From Candidatus Sungiibacteriota bacterium (GTDB taxonomy: Bacteria; Patescibacteriota; Minisyncoccia; Sungbacterales; HO2-52-23): a stretch of 51,769 nt of DNA. The stretch lies in assembly GCA_016206285.1 (NCBI GenBank), contig JACQRW010000018.1, positions 1 to 51,769 of the forward strand, read 5' to 3'. The position numbers and the translations under genes were made by a program. Below are positions 35,451 to 45,732 of this stretch, piece by piece. The notes below the pieces were generated by a model. That model was not told the DNA's origin and did no database searches. It saw only the letters and a program-made list of their open reading frames with translations. Every line of letters begins with the position of its first letter. Positions within the stretch are counted from its first letter, which is position 1.

Positions 35451-37448
35451 TTATGATTGCCTTAACTGTTTCAAGAACGCCTTATCATTGGGCTTTCTTC
35501 CGAGAAATGCCGTGATCATCTTCATCTCGTCCTGGGTGGCGGCTTTGGCAAGGAGATTGCGGTAATCTTTTCCGGCTCGGCTGCTCATAATCCCCTCTTT
35601 CTCAAAACGGGTAAAGAGATCCGCAGCATACACTTTGGACCATGCATAGCCGTAGTAGCCGGCATCGTACTCGCCCATGAGATGGCCGAAACCGGCACCA
35701 AACATGCTGTTTTTCGGCATTTCGATACCAAGCATCTTTTTGTTGAGCTTCATCATAAGCGTACTGTTCTCCGCCGCAGTCTTTGGCGGTTTCAGGTGAA
35801 GCGCCATATCGTATGACGCAAGCACCATCTGGCGGGTCACGCCATACGCTTCAAGAAAATTCCTTGCCGCAAGCATACCGTCAATCATGCTGTCCGGCAA
35901 CGGCTTGCCGGTCCGGTAGTGCCGTGAGATTTTCTTGAGAATTTTTCTGTCCCATGTCCAGTTTTCGAGCATCTGCGAAGGCATCTCGACAAAATCTCCG
36001 GCAACGGCAAAAGAATTTTGCGAAGCAAACCGGGGATTGCCAAGCGTGAAATGCATAATATGGCCGAATTCATGGAACAGCGTATCCACCTCTCCATGGC
36101 TTAAAAGCGAGGGCCGATTTTTGCCCGGCTTTGGAAAATTTCCCACCAAAAAACAAACCGGAGCGATGCGCTCCACCGACTGGCGGATGGTAAAATCTGC
36201 CGCGGAACCCGCTACAGTGTTGAACGCCGCCATATGGCCGTATTTCCCAGGACGCGGGTACATATCGAGGCCGAAATAGCCAAGACGCGATCCTTTTGCA
36301 TCGGCTACCTCATACAAAACAACGTCCGGAGACCAGAGTTTAAAACCGGAAAGCTTTTTAAAGGTAACGGATAGAAGTTTTGCATATACGGCAAACATGG
36401 CCGCCAATACAAATTCAAGCGGAAAATACTCGCGCACTTTTTCGGAATCAAGACTGAATTTCTGCTGACGCACCAATTCTGCGTAGAACGAAACATCATG
36501 AAATTCAAGCTTCGTCTTTGTATCGCCGGTCTCTTTTCTTTTGCGCTCGGTTAGTTCCGTAACTTCTTTTTTGGCGGCTGATCTGGTATGTGCAACGAGC
36601 CCGTTGATAAACTCCAAGACACGCTCCGGAGTTTTCGCCATTTTCACTTCCAGCACAAAATGCGCATGCGTTTTATACCCGAGCAGCTTTGCATTGCGCT
36701 CACGAAGTTTTAACGCCTTTTGCAGGATCGCCACATTCTGTATGCCGCCGTGCCGCAGATATTTTTCTATAAGCTCTTTGCGCCGCGCCTCATCCTGCGC
36801 ATGGCGAAGAAAGGGGTGCAAGTCCGGATATTTAAGCGTCACCATATACTTGCCTTTGGAATCGCGCGCCAGACCGCTGATATAGGATTCCGGCAGACCG
36901 GCAAGCTCTTTCCGGTCCACGCGGATCTCGTCGTGATATTCGTTCAGATTTTTTTGAAATGCAAGAGTAAGTTTATTCAGCAGTTTTCCGTTCTTTTTCA
37001 CTTCGGCTCGCTTTGCCGCAGCAAGATCCATGCCCATGCGCCGGTAGTCGCGGATCAAAAACGCGACCAGACGCTCTGCATCCGGAGCAAGTTTTTCACT
37101 CCGTGCCGCATATTCTTTGAACGCCCGGTACAACCCCGCATCATAGAGAAGACCGACCAGCTTTGCGTGTATCCGCTCGACAGTGCTATGAGCTGCCGTC
37201 CGCGTATCCTTTTGCAGCGCAACGCTTGCCAAAAGGTGCAGCTTGCACTGGAGGGTGCCCACTTCCCGCATCGCCCGCTCATATGGCCAGATGGTATTGG
37301 CAAACGTGCGGTCTTGGGCGGCAATCCGCTTGATTGCATCTTTCGCGCTTTTCACGCCCGCCATTGCCGCTTCCGCAGCCGCATGCATGTCGGCTTTTTT
37401 CCACCGCGTCCAGTTGAAATCTTTTGGTTTATACGAAATAGTTTTCAT
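35451..37448 (-). CDS. M3-family zinc oligopeptidase
   Basis: VDTLFHEFGHIMHFTLG (HExxH variant HEFGH); FVEMPSQMLENW. Confidence 0.95.
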   Translation of the reverse strand: MKTISYKPKDFNWTRWKKADMHAAAEAAMAGVKSAKDAIKRIAAQDRTFANTIWPYERAMREVGTLQCKLHLLASVALQKDTRTAAHSTVERIHAKLVGLLYDAGLYRAFKEYAARSEKLAPDAERLVAFLIRDYRRMGMDLAAAKRAEVKKNGKLLNKLTLAFQKNLNEYHDEIRVDRKELAGLPESYISGLARDSKGKYMVTLKYPDLHPFLRHAQDEARRKELIEKYLRHGGIQNVAILQKALKLRERNAKLLGYKTHAHFVLEVKMAKTPERVLEFINGLVAHTRSAAKKEVTELTERKRKETGDTKTKLEFHDVSFYAELVRQQKFSLDSEKVREYFPLEFVLAAMFAVYAKLLSVTFKKLSGFKLWSPDVVLYEVADAKGSRLGYFGLDMYPRPGKYGHMAAFNTVAGSAADFTIRQSVERIAPVCFLVGNFPKPGKNRPSLLSHGEVDTLFHEFGHIMHFTLGNPRFASQNSFAVAGDFVEMPSQMLENWTWDRKILKKISRHYRTGKPLPDSMIDGMLAARNFLEAYGVTRQMVLASYDMALHLKPPKTAAENSTLMMKLNKKMLGIEMPKNSMFGAGFGHLMGEYDAGYYGYAWSKVYAADLFTRFEKEGIMSSRAGKDYRNLLAKAATQDEMKMITAFLGRKPNDKAFLKQLRQS

Positions 37449-37575
37449 ACCATATCATAATATAACGCAAAATGGGATATTTCAACCCTTCTTTTTCCCA
37501 TTGCGACAGATAGAAATATCCGGACAATGCCGGATTTTTCTGTATGCTCCTTCCTCACGAGCGAGCTATCTGCGA

Positions 37576-37725
37576 TTACAGCGGGTTTCTGCCCTGGATG
37601 ATGCGTATCAGGACCATGATGATCGCGATCACAAGAAGCAGGTGGATAAAACCGCCAATCGTGTAGGCCGAAACAAGGCCGAGAACCCAAAGAATAAGAA
37701 GCAGGACTGCGATAGTGACTAACAT
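37576..37725 (-). CDS. Lmo0937-like small membrane protein (49 aa)
   Basis: Translated by hand from minus strand: MLVTIAVLLLILWVLGLVSAYTIGGFIHLLLVIAIIMVLIRIIQGRNPL; absent from the ORF track. Confidence 0.8.
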   Translation of the reverse strand: MLVTIAVLLLILWVLGLVSAYTIGGFIHLLLVIAIIMVLIRIIQGRNPL

Positions 37726-37758
37726 AAGAGTTGAATTTTAATTTGAACGGCTGGCTTT

Positions 37759-37807
37759 AAAAAACGAACCGTGGTCTATATTTATTTAAATATAGACTCG
37801 TGGTTCG
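37759..37807 (-). terminator. Long nested hairpin terminator of ABC-F gene
   Basis: CGAACC...GTCTATATTTA-tt-TAAATATAGAC...GGTTCG, T-run on minus strand. Confidence 0.75.
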
Positions 37808-37839
37808 CTCATGTCAAACGGAGTTATGCACACCTGCTC

Positions 37840-39324
37840 TTAATATCCTTTTTCCATATCGAGCACTGTATCAATCCTAATCTGGCTCACGAATTCCGGA
37901 ACGTGGCTGACCAAGATCATAGCCCCTTGGTAGGAGTCAAGCGCTTTGGCAATGACGGGCAGGTGGCGGAAGTTGATGTGATTGGTCGGCTCGTCAAGAA
38001 TAAGCAGGCCCGGGCGCTCCAGCACCAGGCGCGCAAATGCCACCAGGCCTTTTTGTCCTTCGGACAAATGCCCGATCTTGACGCCCATGAGCTCGCCGGT
38101 GATCAAAAATCCTGCGGCAACTGACCGCATATGCTGCTCATCATCTTTGGCATCCATGACTGCTTTCAGACTTTCTATAACCGTATCCCCAAAATGAAGA
38201 GTTGAAAAATCCTGCCGATAATAGCCGATTTTCACGCCTGGGGCGATAACCACGCCGGGCGCGGCGCCGGTTACGAGAGACTCGAGAAATGTGCTCTTGC
38301 CGATGCCGTTGGGGCCCGCAAGCAGCAGGTGCTCGTTTTTGCGAAGCGAGACATTCACATCCCGCGCAACCGGTTGGTGATTGCGCATACCCGTGACCGA
38401 AGATATATGCACCAGTTCGCCGGACAGTTCCTGTTGCACGGGAATCGCGAACGGCCGGATGGTCTTGTCTTCTTTGCGCACATCCACCATTTCTTCTTCA
38501 AGCTCCGCCGCTTTCTCGCGCATGCGCGTCGCAACCAAGCGCATCTGCCCGCCCTTTTTTGCAAACTTATTTGACTGGTCTTTCTTCTCTTGTATCGTTT
38601 TGAGCAGACGGGAGTTTTCTCGCTGTTCTTTGGCGATCCGCGCCGTAATCTCCTTTACCACATCAAAATAATTGCCGACATACTGCTCGACTTTGCGCGT
38701 GAATACGTCGAGATACAGAACTCCATGCGTGAACGAATTCAAAAAATCAGCATCATGCGAGATTACCATGCAAGTCTTCGGATACTCAATCAGGAATTTC
38801 GTCAAATGCTCAATGCCCTGTTTGTCGAGATTGTTGGTCGGCTCATCAAGCAAAAGCAGATCCGGATTCTGGATGAGTGCGGACGCAAGCAGCAGCCGCG
38901 CCTGCTGTCCGCCGGAAAATGAAGAGATAACGCGATCATATATCTTTCCTTGATTTTGCCCGGGACCTACGGCTAAATGCACCACTTCAAGCACTGCATC
39001 AATCCGTGGGTCAATGTCGTATACTTTTTTAGGAAAACAAGCTGAAAAAAATTCCCGCACCGTGAGCAACATCTGCTCGCGCGGAATAACCTGCCGCGAA
39101 ACCGCGATCGTAAGATCATTAGCACGGTGTATCTCGCCCGACTCGGGCTTAAGCGATCCGGTGATCAGCTGAAATATAGTCGTCTTGCCAGCGCCATTCT
39201 GCCCCATGAGCGCGATCTTCGACCCCTCGCGCACGGGAAAACTCGCCTCCTCCAAAATGGGCTTTTTCGGTCCGTATTCAAATGTAACTTCATCAAAACG
39301 CACAAGCGTATCGTTTCTTGACAT
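37840..39324 (-). CDS. ABC-F family ATPase
   Basis: Two ABC domains: GQNGAGKTTIF, SSFSGGQQARLLLASALIQNPDLLLLDEPTNNLD, GPNGIGKSTFLESL, LLILDEPTNHINF. Confidence 0.95.
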   Translation of the reverse strand: MSRNDTLVRFDEVTFEYGPKKPILEEASFPVREGSKIALMGQNGAGKTTIFQLITGSLKPESGEIHRANDLTIAVSRQVIPREQMLLTVREFFSACFPKKVYDIDPRIDAVLEVVHLAVGPGQNQGKIYDRVISSFSGGQQARLLLASALIQNPDLLLLDEPTNNLDKQGIEHLTKFLIEYPKTCMVISHDADFLNSFTHGVLYLDVFTRKVEQYVGNYFDVVKEITARIAKEQRENSRLLKTIQEKKDQSNKFAKKGGQMRLVATRMREKAAELEEEMVDVRKEDKTIRPFAIPVQQELSGELVHISSVTGMRNHQPVARDVNVSLRKNEHLLLAGPNGIGKSTFLESLVTGAAPGVVIAPGVKIGYYRQDFSTLHFGDTVIESLKAVMDAKDDEQHMRSVAAGFLITGELMGVKIGHLSEGQKGLVAFARLVLERPGLLILDEPTNHINFRHLPVIAKALDSYQGAMILVSHVPEFVSQIRIDTVLDMEKGY

Positions 39325-39383
39325 CCCGAAATGATACAACAAAAAAGCCTCGAAGGCAACACTCCGATGAATGAATGGAATAG

Positions 39384-40403
39384 TTAATTTGCTTTCATGG
39401 AAGCAAGCGCTTCGCGGGCAGCTTTAAGATTTTTGTTGTAAAGTACCGCTTTCTGGAGTTCTTCCTTTGCCCGCACGGCATCGCCCTGCGCCAAATAACT
39501 TTTGCCGCGAAGCAGATAGAGTTCGGAAAATGCACGGTTGCGATTGGCAAAAATAGTATCAGAAAGAGCGAAGACGCGCGCGTAATTTTCCAATGCGAAA
39601 TATGCCTGTATGGGTTCTATCCGGTACCAAAGCGTGCGCATGGGCAGCAATGATTCAATTTTCTCAAATTCAGCCGCCGATCTCTTGTAATCTCCGGTAT
39701 AATAGAGTGATACGGACAAGTTAAAGGCCACATCCGTATTCGTCGGATCTTTTGCAAGCTTCTGTTCCGCAGCGTTTACGGCTTTGCGCCACGAGATCGC
39801 GGGATCAGTCTCCTCGCCAAGGATTTTTTTTACAATCCACTCTTTCTCCGGAGACGCCAGTACCAGATACTCATAGTTGAACGGCTGCCATAATTTTTCA
39901 AACGTCTCATACGAATAACGCAGATTTTTTCCTTGATATGAATCATTTTGAATGATCTGGCGCGCAAGATCGTCATAACCTTTAACAACGCGATAATGCG
40001 CATAATCATGGCCGGTGTCGAGACGCGTACGCACCACCACAGGCAGGCCGTTTGCAACAAAGCGCTTCAGCAGCTCAATGGTGCCGTTTGACCTGTAGTA
40101 GGCAACCAGCCCGTACTCTTTTGCTTTTTCCGCAAGCTCATCCGGCGGGGTGGACTTGTCATCGTTGATCCCTCGCCTGTTGTGATACGGGCGCAATTCA
40201 TCGGCAAGCGTTTCCTGGCTTTTTCGGATGTCGTAGTAGGACAGTGTCATGGAAAGTGCGGCCGGAGCGCAGTTATTGAAAGTCTGCCACACGTGATAAT
40301 TATTCTGCAAAACTTTCCGCACCGGCGCGGTTTTTGCCGAAACCAAAAACGGCGCAGCAGCGCCAAGAAGACCGCATAAGAATGCCATGAGTACTTTTTT
40401 CAT
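39384..40403 (-). CDS. Secreted C39-like cysteine peptidase domain plus TPR repeats
   Basis: Signal peptide; WQTFNNCAPAALSMTLSYY; GHDYAHYRVVKGYDD; C-terminal TPRs. Confidence 0.85.
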   Translation of the reverse strand: MKKVLMAFLCGLLGAAAPFLVSAKTAPVRKVLQNNYHVWQTFNNCAPAALSMTLSYYDIRKSQETLADELRPYHNRRGINDDKSTPPDELAEKAKEYGLVAYYRSNGTIELLKRFVANGLPVVVRTRLDTGHDYAHYRVVKGYDDLARQIIQNDSYQGKNLRYSYETFEKLWQPFNYEYLVLASPEKEWIVKKILGEETDPAISWRKAVNAAEQKLAKDPTNTDVAFNLSVSLYYTGDYKRSAAEFEKIESLLPMRTLWYRIEPIQAYFALENYARVFALSDTIFANRNRAFSELYLLRGKSYLAQGDAVRAKEELQKAVLYNKNLKAAREALASMKAN

Positions 40404-40900
40404 ACTGCCTTTGGTTCTCTGAAATCCACCTTATCCGTATCGGTGCAGAAAGGGGCGAGATCACAGCCGGAATTGTAAATCTCTTCGGTTTTGATAAATT
40501 CCGCTTCAATGCCGACATGGGGCAGGGCGCGGAGTTCATCCAGATTCGCCCATGTGTAATCGGTAAAGTCTTTCATGTCCAACACGATCGCCTGGAGATT
40601 TTTTGCGGTACACAAAAACGAAAGCGATTTTGAAGTCTGCCCGTCCGGACGCCCGATGGATTTTTCTTTGATCAAAATAAAACCCGGTTCCAGTTCAAGC
40701 CCGCACTCCTCTTTGGTTTCCTTGATAAGCGTCTCATGAATTGTATCGTTCCCTTCCACCTTGCCGCCGGGAAAGGTGTAAAAACCGGGATACACGACCT
40801 CGTTCTCGTGTCTTTTGAGCAGCAAAATCCGCCCGTCTTCCCGCCGGATCACCGCCACCGCAGTCACAATATGCAATTTATTTTGTTTTTCGTAAGGCAT
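40400..40900 (-). CDS. Nudix hydrolase
   Basis: GGKVEGNDTIHETLIKETKEECGLEL. Confidence 0.92.
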   Translation of the reverse strand: MPYEKQNKLHIVTAVAVIRREDGRILLLKRHENEVVYPGFYTFPGGKVEGNDTIHETLIKETKEECGLELEPGFILIKEKSIGRPDGQTSKSLSFLCTAKNLQAIVLDMKDFTDYTWANLDELRALPHVGIEAEFIKTEEIYNSGCDLAPFCTDTDKVDFREPKAV

Positions 40901-40915
40901 AAAAATAAGGCTAAC

Positions 40916-41296
40916 CTAATAATACGCCACCTCAAGCTCTATGCCGTCCGGGTCGCTGAAAAATACGGCGTAATAATCGGGGGTGTATTGTGGGTATGCC
41001 TGCGGGGCGGCCACGATAGGCATATGATGCTCAACGAGAAAACGGTGCATGCGATCCACTTCTCCCCGCGATTGCGCTTTCAGGCACAGATGATGCAGCC
41101 CGGGCGCCTCAAATACATAGCGATGATCCGGATGCGCCGCCTGAATTATCCAGATACCCAATCCCTCCGGAGTAACCCATCCTTTTTCGGATACCTGTTT
41201 AAACCCCATCTGCGCAAAAAATGCGCCATAAAACTCCCGGCTTTTTTCAAAATCACTCACCGCAATTCGCATATGTCCCAACGGATCAAGTGCCAT
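40916..41296 (-). CDS. VOC/glyoxalase family protein
   Basis: LGHMRIAVSDFEKSREFYGAFFAQMGFKQV..GLHHLCLKAQSR..YYAVFFSDPDGIELEV. Confidence 0.93.
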   Translation of the reverse strand: MALDPLGHMRIAVSDFEKSREFYGAFFAQMGFKQVSEKGWVTPEGLGIWIIQAAHPDHRYVFEAPGLHHLCLKAQSRGEVDRMHRFLVEHHMPIVAAPQAYPQYTPDYYAVFFSDPDGIELEVAYY

Positions 41297-41305
41297 GTCA
41301 TGTTT

Positions 41306-41740
41306 TTATGAATCCCAATAATTTTTTCCGGTTTTGTGGCTTTGAAGAAATAACTTGCACATTTCGGAAAGAGGCTCGGGCAAATCATTCATATCATACC
41401 AGCCCCAATCCTCCGATTTGTCCGGCTCAAGCACCTGTGGCTCGCCGCTTTTCCAATCGGCCAGAAGGCCAATATGTGCATAGTGTTTAGGCGCATATTT
41501 AGTCATATTCGCAAGCAGCTGAAAACGAATATTCTCGATCTCAAGACCGCATTCTTCACGCACTTCCCGCCTGGCGCAATCCGCAAACGACTCCAAATGT
41601 TCCAGGTGTCCGCCCGGAGACGCAAATTCGCCCTCTCCAAATGAACCCTTGCGCTTGGCAAGCAAGATTTTCCCATCTTTGAAAATGGTCACTCCAACCC
41701 CTACTTTCGGCCTTTGCACTTCCGCGTTTTCCTCAAGCAT
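41306..41740 (-). CDS. Nudix hydrolase
   Basis: VGVGVTIFKDGKILLAKRKGSFGEGEFASPGGHLEHLESFADCARREVREECGLEI. Confidence 0.94.
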   Translation of the reverse strand: MLEENAEVQRPKVGVGVTIFKDGKILLAKRKGSFGEGEFASPGGHLEHLESFADCARREVREECGLEIENIRFQLLANMTKYAPKHYAHIGLLADWKSGEPQVLEPDKSEDWGWYDMNDLPEPLSEMCKLFLQSHKTGKNYWDS

Positions 41741-41781
41741 ATGCGTTTGATTAAAAAATAAATGGTTATCGTATTATAAAT

Positions 41782-42630
41782 TCAATCGTCTGCTATCCAC
41801 CCGCGGACAATGGCATCGGACATGCGGCAGACCCGAGCCATTTGCTTGACATCATGCACGCGCACCATGTCTGCTCCTTTGGCTATGGCTATTGCCAGAG
41901 TGGCGGCGGTACCTTCTACGCGCTCATCCGGCGGCAGACCCCCCAAGACAGTCCCGATAAAAGATTTGCGCGAAGCACCCAGCAAGAGCGGACGATTGAG
42001 TTCTTTCTTAACATACTCCAAGCGGCGCAAGATTTCCAGATTGTGCTCTGCTGTTTTGCCAAACCCAATGCCGGGATCCACTATGATGTGGTCTTCCGGC
42101 ACGCCTGCGGCGAGTGCAATTTCCACACTGTGCCGCAATCCCTGCAAAACTTCGGAGATTAAGTCTCCATATGCATATCCCTCTTGGTTGTGCATGACTA
42201 CCAGAGCAACTCCCGTTTCCACAGCAACTTTCGCCAACTCCGGATCGCGCTTCAGACCCCATACATCGTTAATCAGCGATGCGCCTTCAGCTACTGCCTT
42301 TCTGGCAACTTCCGCTTTATACGTATCAATACTGACGGGAATCGTGAGTACCTCTTTGAGCCGCCGGATCACCGGAAGCACGCGGCGCAGCTCCTCTTCG
42401 GCGGAAACGGATTCCGCTCCTTTGCCGTATACGGCTCCGGCAGGCCGGGTGGACTCGCCGCCCACATCAATAATATCAGCCCCGTCTTGCTGCATGGCCA
42501 AAGCCAGATCAACAGCGGCTTCGATATTCTGCGCCAGCCCGTCTCCGGAAAACGAATCAGGGGTCATATTAATGACTCCCATCACATACGTCCGCTCCCC
42601 CCATTGAAATTCCTTGTTACCGATTTTCAT
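41782..42630 (-). CDS. folP: Dihydropteroate synthase
   Basis: YVMGVINMTPDSFSGDG; ADIIDVGGESTRPAG; DPGIGFGKTAEHNLEILRRL; GASRKSFIG; VRVHDVKQM. Confidence 0.96.
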   Translation of the reverse strand: MKIGNKEFQWGERTYVMGVINMTPDSFSGDGLAQNIEAAVDLALAMQQDGADIIDVGGESTRPAGAVYGKGAESVSAEEELRRVLPVIRRLKEVLTIPVSIDTYKAEVARKAVAEGASLINDVWGLKRDPELAKVAVETGVALVVMHNQEGYAYGDLISEVLQGLRHSVEIALAAGVPEDHIIVDPGIGFGKTAEHNLEILRRLEYVKKELNRPLLLGASRKSFIGTVLGGLPPDERVEGTAATLAIAIAKGADMVRVHDVKQMARVCRMSDAIVRGWIADD

Positions 42631-42645
42631 ATCAAAGCCATATTT

Positions 42646-43302
42646 TCAATTATATTTGATCCACTTACCTTCGGAAATGATCTCAACTTTGCCGTCAATA
42701 ACTTTGATAGCCGTCTCATCATCAATCGCATACATAGTTTCTTTCAGCTGTTCCGCAGTTTTTTTCAGGTGCTCATCCCGCATGTTTGGAAAATACGGCG
42801 AATTCAGATGCGGTTTGACATCAAAATCAACAAAACCAAGGCCATTCTCTTTCTCATATTTTCCAACATCATCATAATACAACCGTGCATCCGACTGGCT
42901 TAGTAATTTTTTGCCCATAACCATGCTGCCGGCACTCACGCCCACGTACACCCGTGTCTCCAACAATCCAGGAAGCATATCTTTCAGGCCTGACTTCTCC
43001 AGATGATACATGAGATGAAACGTATTCCCTCCGCCAAACACCAGCACGTCCGCCTCTTCCATGCGGGGCTGCCATATGTCGCGGGACACGGCTGAAAAAT
43101 CAACAATATCGAGCGAGGCCGGATTAAGACCTCTTAACTGAACCAAGTCCTTTACCAGCCACCCCTTGTCTCCTGTTTCGACATTCGCCGCAGTAGGGAT
43201 AAAAGCAATCTTAACGTCTCTGATGCTTGTGCCGATCAACTCAAAAAGACCGTCAATAATCGGCTGATTGCTCAATCCCCCGGATGTAAGTAATAACTTC
43301 AT
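42646..43302 (-). CDS. Peptidase E-like (S51) serine peptidase
   Basis: ADVLVFGGGNTFHLMYHL; YVGVSAGSMVM. Confidence 0.92.
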   Translation of the reverse strand: MKLLLTSGGLSNQPIIDGLFELIGTSIRDVKIAFIPTAANVETGDKGWLVKDLVQLRGLNPASLDIVDFSAVSRDIWQPRMEEADVLVFGGGNTFHLMYHLEKSGLKDMLPGLLETRVYVGVSAGSMVMGKKLLSQSDARLYYDDVGKYEKENGLGFVDFDVKPHLNSPYFPNMRDEHLKKTAEQLKETMYAIDDETAIKVIDGKVEIISEGKWIKYN

Positions 43303-43345
43303 GACAACCCCAGTATAGCCTTCTTAAGAAAAAAACAAAGACCAC

Positions 43346-43364
43346 GCGTTTTGACATAAAACGC
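43346..43364. promoter_or_regulatory. Operator-like inverted repeat overlapping a promoter -35
   Basis: GCGTTTT-gacat-AAAACGC; TTGACA at 43351-43356, 17-nt spacer, TACTAC. Confidence 0.5.
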
Positions 43365-43417
43365 TTTTTGTATTACTACCAAGTAAAGAGAACTGATCTT
43401 TGAAAAGGAGATAAAAC

Positions 43418-44719
43418 ATGAACCACGCGCTATCCCGCGAAACGTGTATAGAAGATCTTCGTACAGGGATTGCCCATCTGATTGAAGACTATGCCCCAGA
43501 AACAGAAAACATGGACTCGGACTCTATACTTTGGGATGAACTGGTGGATTCAGGATCAAACATCTCAAGACTTTTGCCGCGAATAATGGGGCCGGATATC
43601 CGCCCATTTTTTCAGATGCGGGCTGCTGCGGCATTCTTTGCACCATTCTTGGAAACCATTCCTTTCCATTGGATTGAAGAGATCAAAACCGGCAATCCTT
43701 TTTTTGCGCGCTATATCATACAAAAGACTTTGCCTGCGATTCCTTTTCATCCGATAGCCGGTGTTATTCGAAGCTTTATGCGCGAATTTGATTTTGACGA
43801 GTTTCCGTTGTACGTTATCCATTTCAGCGCGGATATCGTATGTCTGGTTATTGACGCACTGTGCAATGCGGATGAATCCATACCCGAAAGAGACAACCTG
43901 CTCGACAAATACAACCATGCCATAATCAAACTGCTTGCGGCTCTGGAAGAAACTGACGCCCATGCATGTCGTCTTTTCGACAGATTTTCGCTGAGAGATG
44001 ATGTTCCCTACGGTCCGCCCCCGGGAATAAACCATGCTATTGACGATGAGTCCGGATATAACCCGTTTGGATGGCTCCTGAGAGAGCGCGACATTCCCGA
44101 ACACTGGAAAGTGCTGGCAGATCAGCAAATGCGTAAAATCATTCAGGATGAAATGAGCGGGACAAGCAGTCCGCGGGAAGAGTGGGAAGACGCCAGAGTC
44201 GGATACGAAAAGTGGGTTATGGAACTGATGCTTTTCAACACGCAATCCGCACCCGAAGGACCGGACGAGGCGGAAGACAGCGATTCGGAAGGTGACTTGT
44301 TTCCAACGACCGATGCGGACGAGCATGAAGAACCAACATATCCTTATTCGGACGACCTGTTTATCAGCCAGTTACGATTTTTGCTCGGCATCTGGGAAAC
44401 CGCAGGAGAGCGTTTCAGTAAAATTGTAACGCACGAAGTGCTTATAGAACTGGTTATCCGCCTGAACAAAAACAATGTTCCTAATATACAGAAACAACTG
44501 GCGCGTCTGTGGCTCCGGCATGGCCAGCCATCGTACTTTACCGGTTCCCATGCCGATATAGAATCTTTTGTTGCCATCATAGAAGCAATAGACCCGGAAC
44601 TCGGCAATCAAGTCCACGTGGCATTGGCGCTTCCCGAAATCAGACACGAGGAGGGATGGGCAGGTGTTCGTGACGCCATGCAAAACATCGAAAATATTCT
44701 TTCTCGTATGAGGCAATAA
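43418..44719 (+). CDS. Orphan protein (433 aa)
   Basis: SD AAAAGGAG; monocistronic with promoter and terminator; acidic linker EGPDEAEDSDSEGDLFPTTDADEHEE. Confidence 0.8.
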   Translation: MNHALSRETCIEDLRTGIAHLIEDYAPETENMDSDSILWDELVDSGSNISRLLPRIMGPDIRPFFQMRAAAAFFAPFLETIPFHWIEEIKTGNPFFARYIIQKTLPAIPFHPIAGVIRSFMREFDFDEFPLYVIHFSADIVCLVIDALCNADESIPERDNLLDKYNHAIIKLLAALEETDAHACRLFDRFSLRDDVPYGPPPGINHAIDDESGYNPFGWLLRERDIPEHWKVLADQQMRKIIQDEMSGTSSPREEWEDARVGYEKWVMELMLFNTQSAPEGPDEAEDSDSEGDLFPTTDADEHEEPTYPYSDDLFISQLRFLLGIWETAGERFSKIVTHEVLIELVIRLNKNNVPNIQKQLARLWLRHGQPSYFTGSHADIESFVAIIEAIDPELGNQVHVALALPEIRHEEGWAGVRDAMQNIENILSRMRQ

Positions 44720-44731
44720 TAAATTCAACTT

Positions 44732-44766
44732 CAGGAACGGCTCCAAGCTGTTCCTGATTTTTTATC
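44732..44766 (+). terminator. Rho-independent terminator
   Basis: CAGGAACgGCTccaAGCtGTTCCTG followed by ATTTTTTATC. Confidence 0.85.
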
Positions 44767-44785
44767 AATTATGATAGGTATAGAT

Positions 44786-45190
44786 TTATAGCAGCATCCA
44801 GCGGAGAGATTTTGCGCTATAGTAAAGCGCGATAAAAAATATAACCGCGAGAAACTGGTTGGCCCAGAAAAAAGCTGTCCAGAGCTCGGAGAGATTTGCT
44901 GCGGCGTACTCGAATATGACCACGCCGCATAAGGCAATAGCGGCATTTGCCATCATGACCGAACGGTGGCGCGGGCCGGTCAGACCCGCCGCAATATCAA
45001 CCACCAGCACGAAGAGAAGCGAAAGCGGAATCGATACCGGCACTTCCATCTTTAAGATCGGGAGCGTAAGCAAAATTGCAATCCCCGCAATGATAAAAAG
45101 CATGCGGACAGTATCGCCGTAATAATGAGGAACACCATCCGATTCTTCTCCGTAAAGATCGCCCTTATTTTGTTCCGGTGCTTGCTTCAT
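44786..45190 (-). CDS. Four-TM membrane protein, unknown
   Basis: Hydrophobic; overlaps PAS gene by 4 nt. Confidence 0.75.
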   Translation of the reverse strand: MKQAPEQNKGDLYGEESDGVPHYYGDTVRMLFIIAGIAILLTLPILKMEVPVSIPLSLLFVLVVDIAAGLTGPRHRSVMMANAAIALCGVVIFEYAAANLSELWTAFFWANQFLAVIFFIALYYSAKSLRWMLL

Positions 45191-45711
45191 ATGTGCTTTT
45201 CCAGCCCTTCGGCAAGTTCCGCAAGAGTCATTTTTTTCTCGCTTAGGTATTGATTGAGTTTTTCAAGCTCTTCTCGATACTGGCGCTGGTGCTCTTCGTC
45301 GGTTTTTCGCCAGGTAATGTCGGGTTCTATGCCGATCAAAAAACGCACCTCATTATGTTGGTCAAACACCGGAAAAATTCGCAGCTCCTGCCAATATTCC
45401 GATCCTTCCTTGTCATGATTTTTTACCTCACCGCGAAAAGGCATCTTGAGTACGGTAAGCATATGCCACATATCTTCGTAAAATTTCGGGTCCATATGCC
45501 CGCCCCACAGATCCCCCGGGTTTTTGCCGATCATTTCATCTTTGGAAAATCCGGTATGGCGCATGGCACCCTCATTGGCATAGAGAATATTCCCATTCAC
45601 ATCGGTAATCACGACATGATCGGCAATCAGATCAAACCCGCGCGTGAGCGGCGCAATTTCAAGCTGAAGCTGAAGCAGCTGTTCGTGCGTAAGCGGTTTT
45701 CGGTAAGCCAT
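45187..45711 (-). CDS. PAS-domain sensor protein
   Basis: VVITDVNGNILYANEGAMRHTGFSKDEMIGKNPGDLWGGHMDP...GIEPDITWRK. Confidence 0.9.
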   Translation of the reverse strand: MAYRKPLTHEQLLQLQLEIAPLTRGFDLIADHVVITDVNGNILYANEGAMRHTGFSKDEMIGKNPGDLWGGHMDPKFYEDMWHMLTVLKMPFRGEVKNHDKEGSEYWQELRIFPVFDQHNEVRFLIGIEPDITWRKTDEEHQRQYREELEKLNQYLSEKKMTLAELAEGLEKHI

Positions 45712-45732
45712 AATACAATGGAAAAAGTTTGC

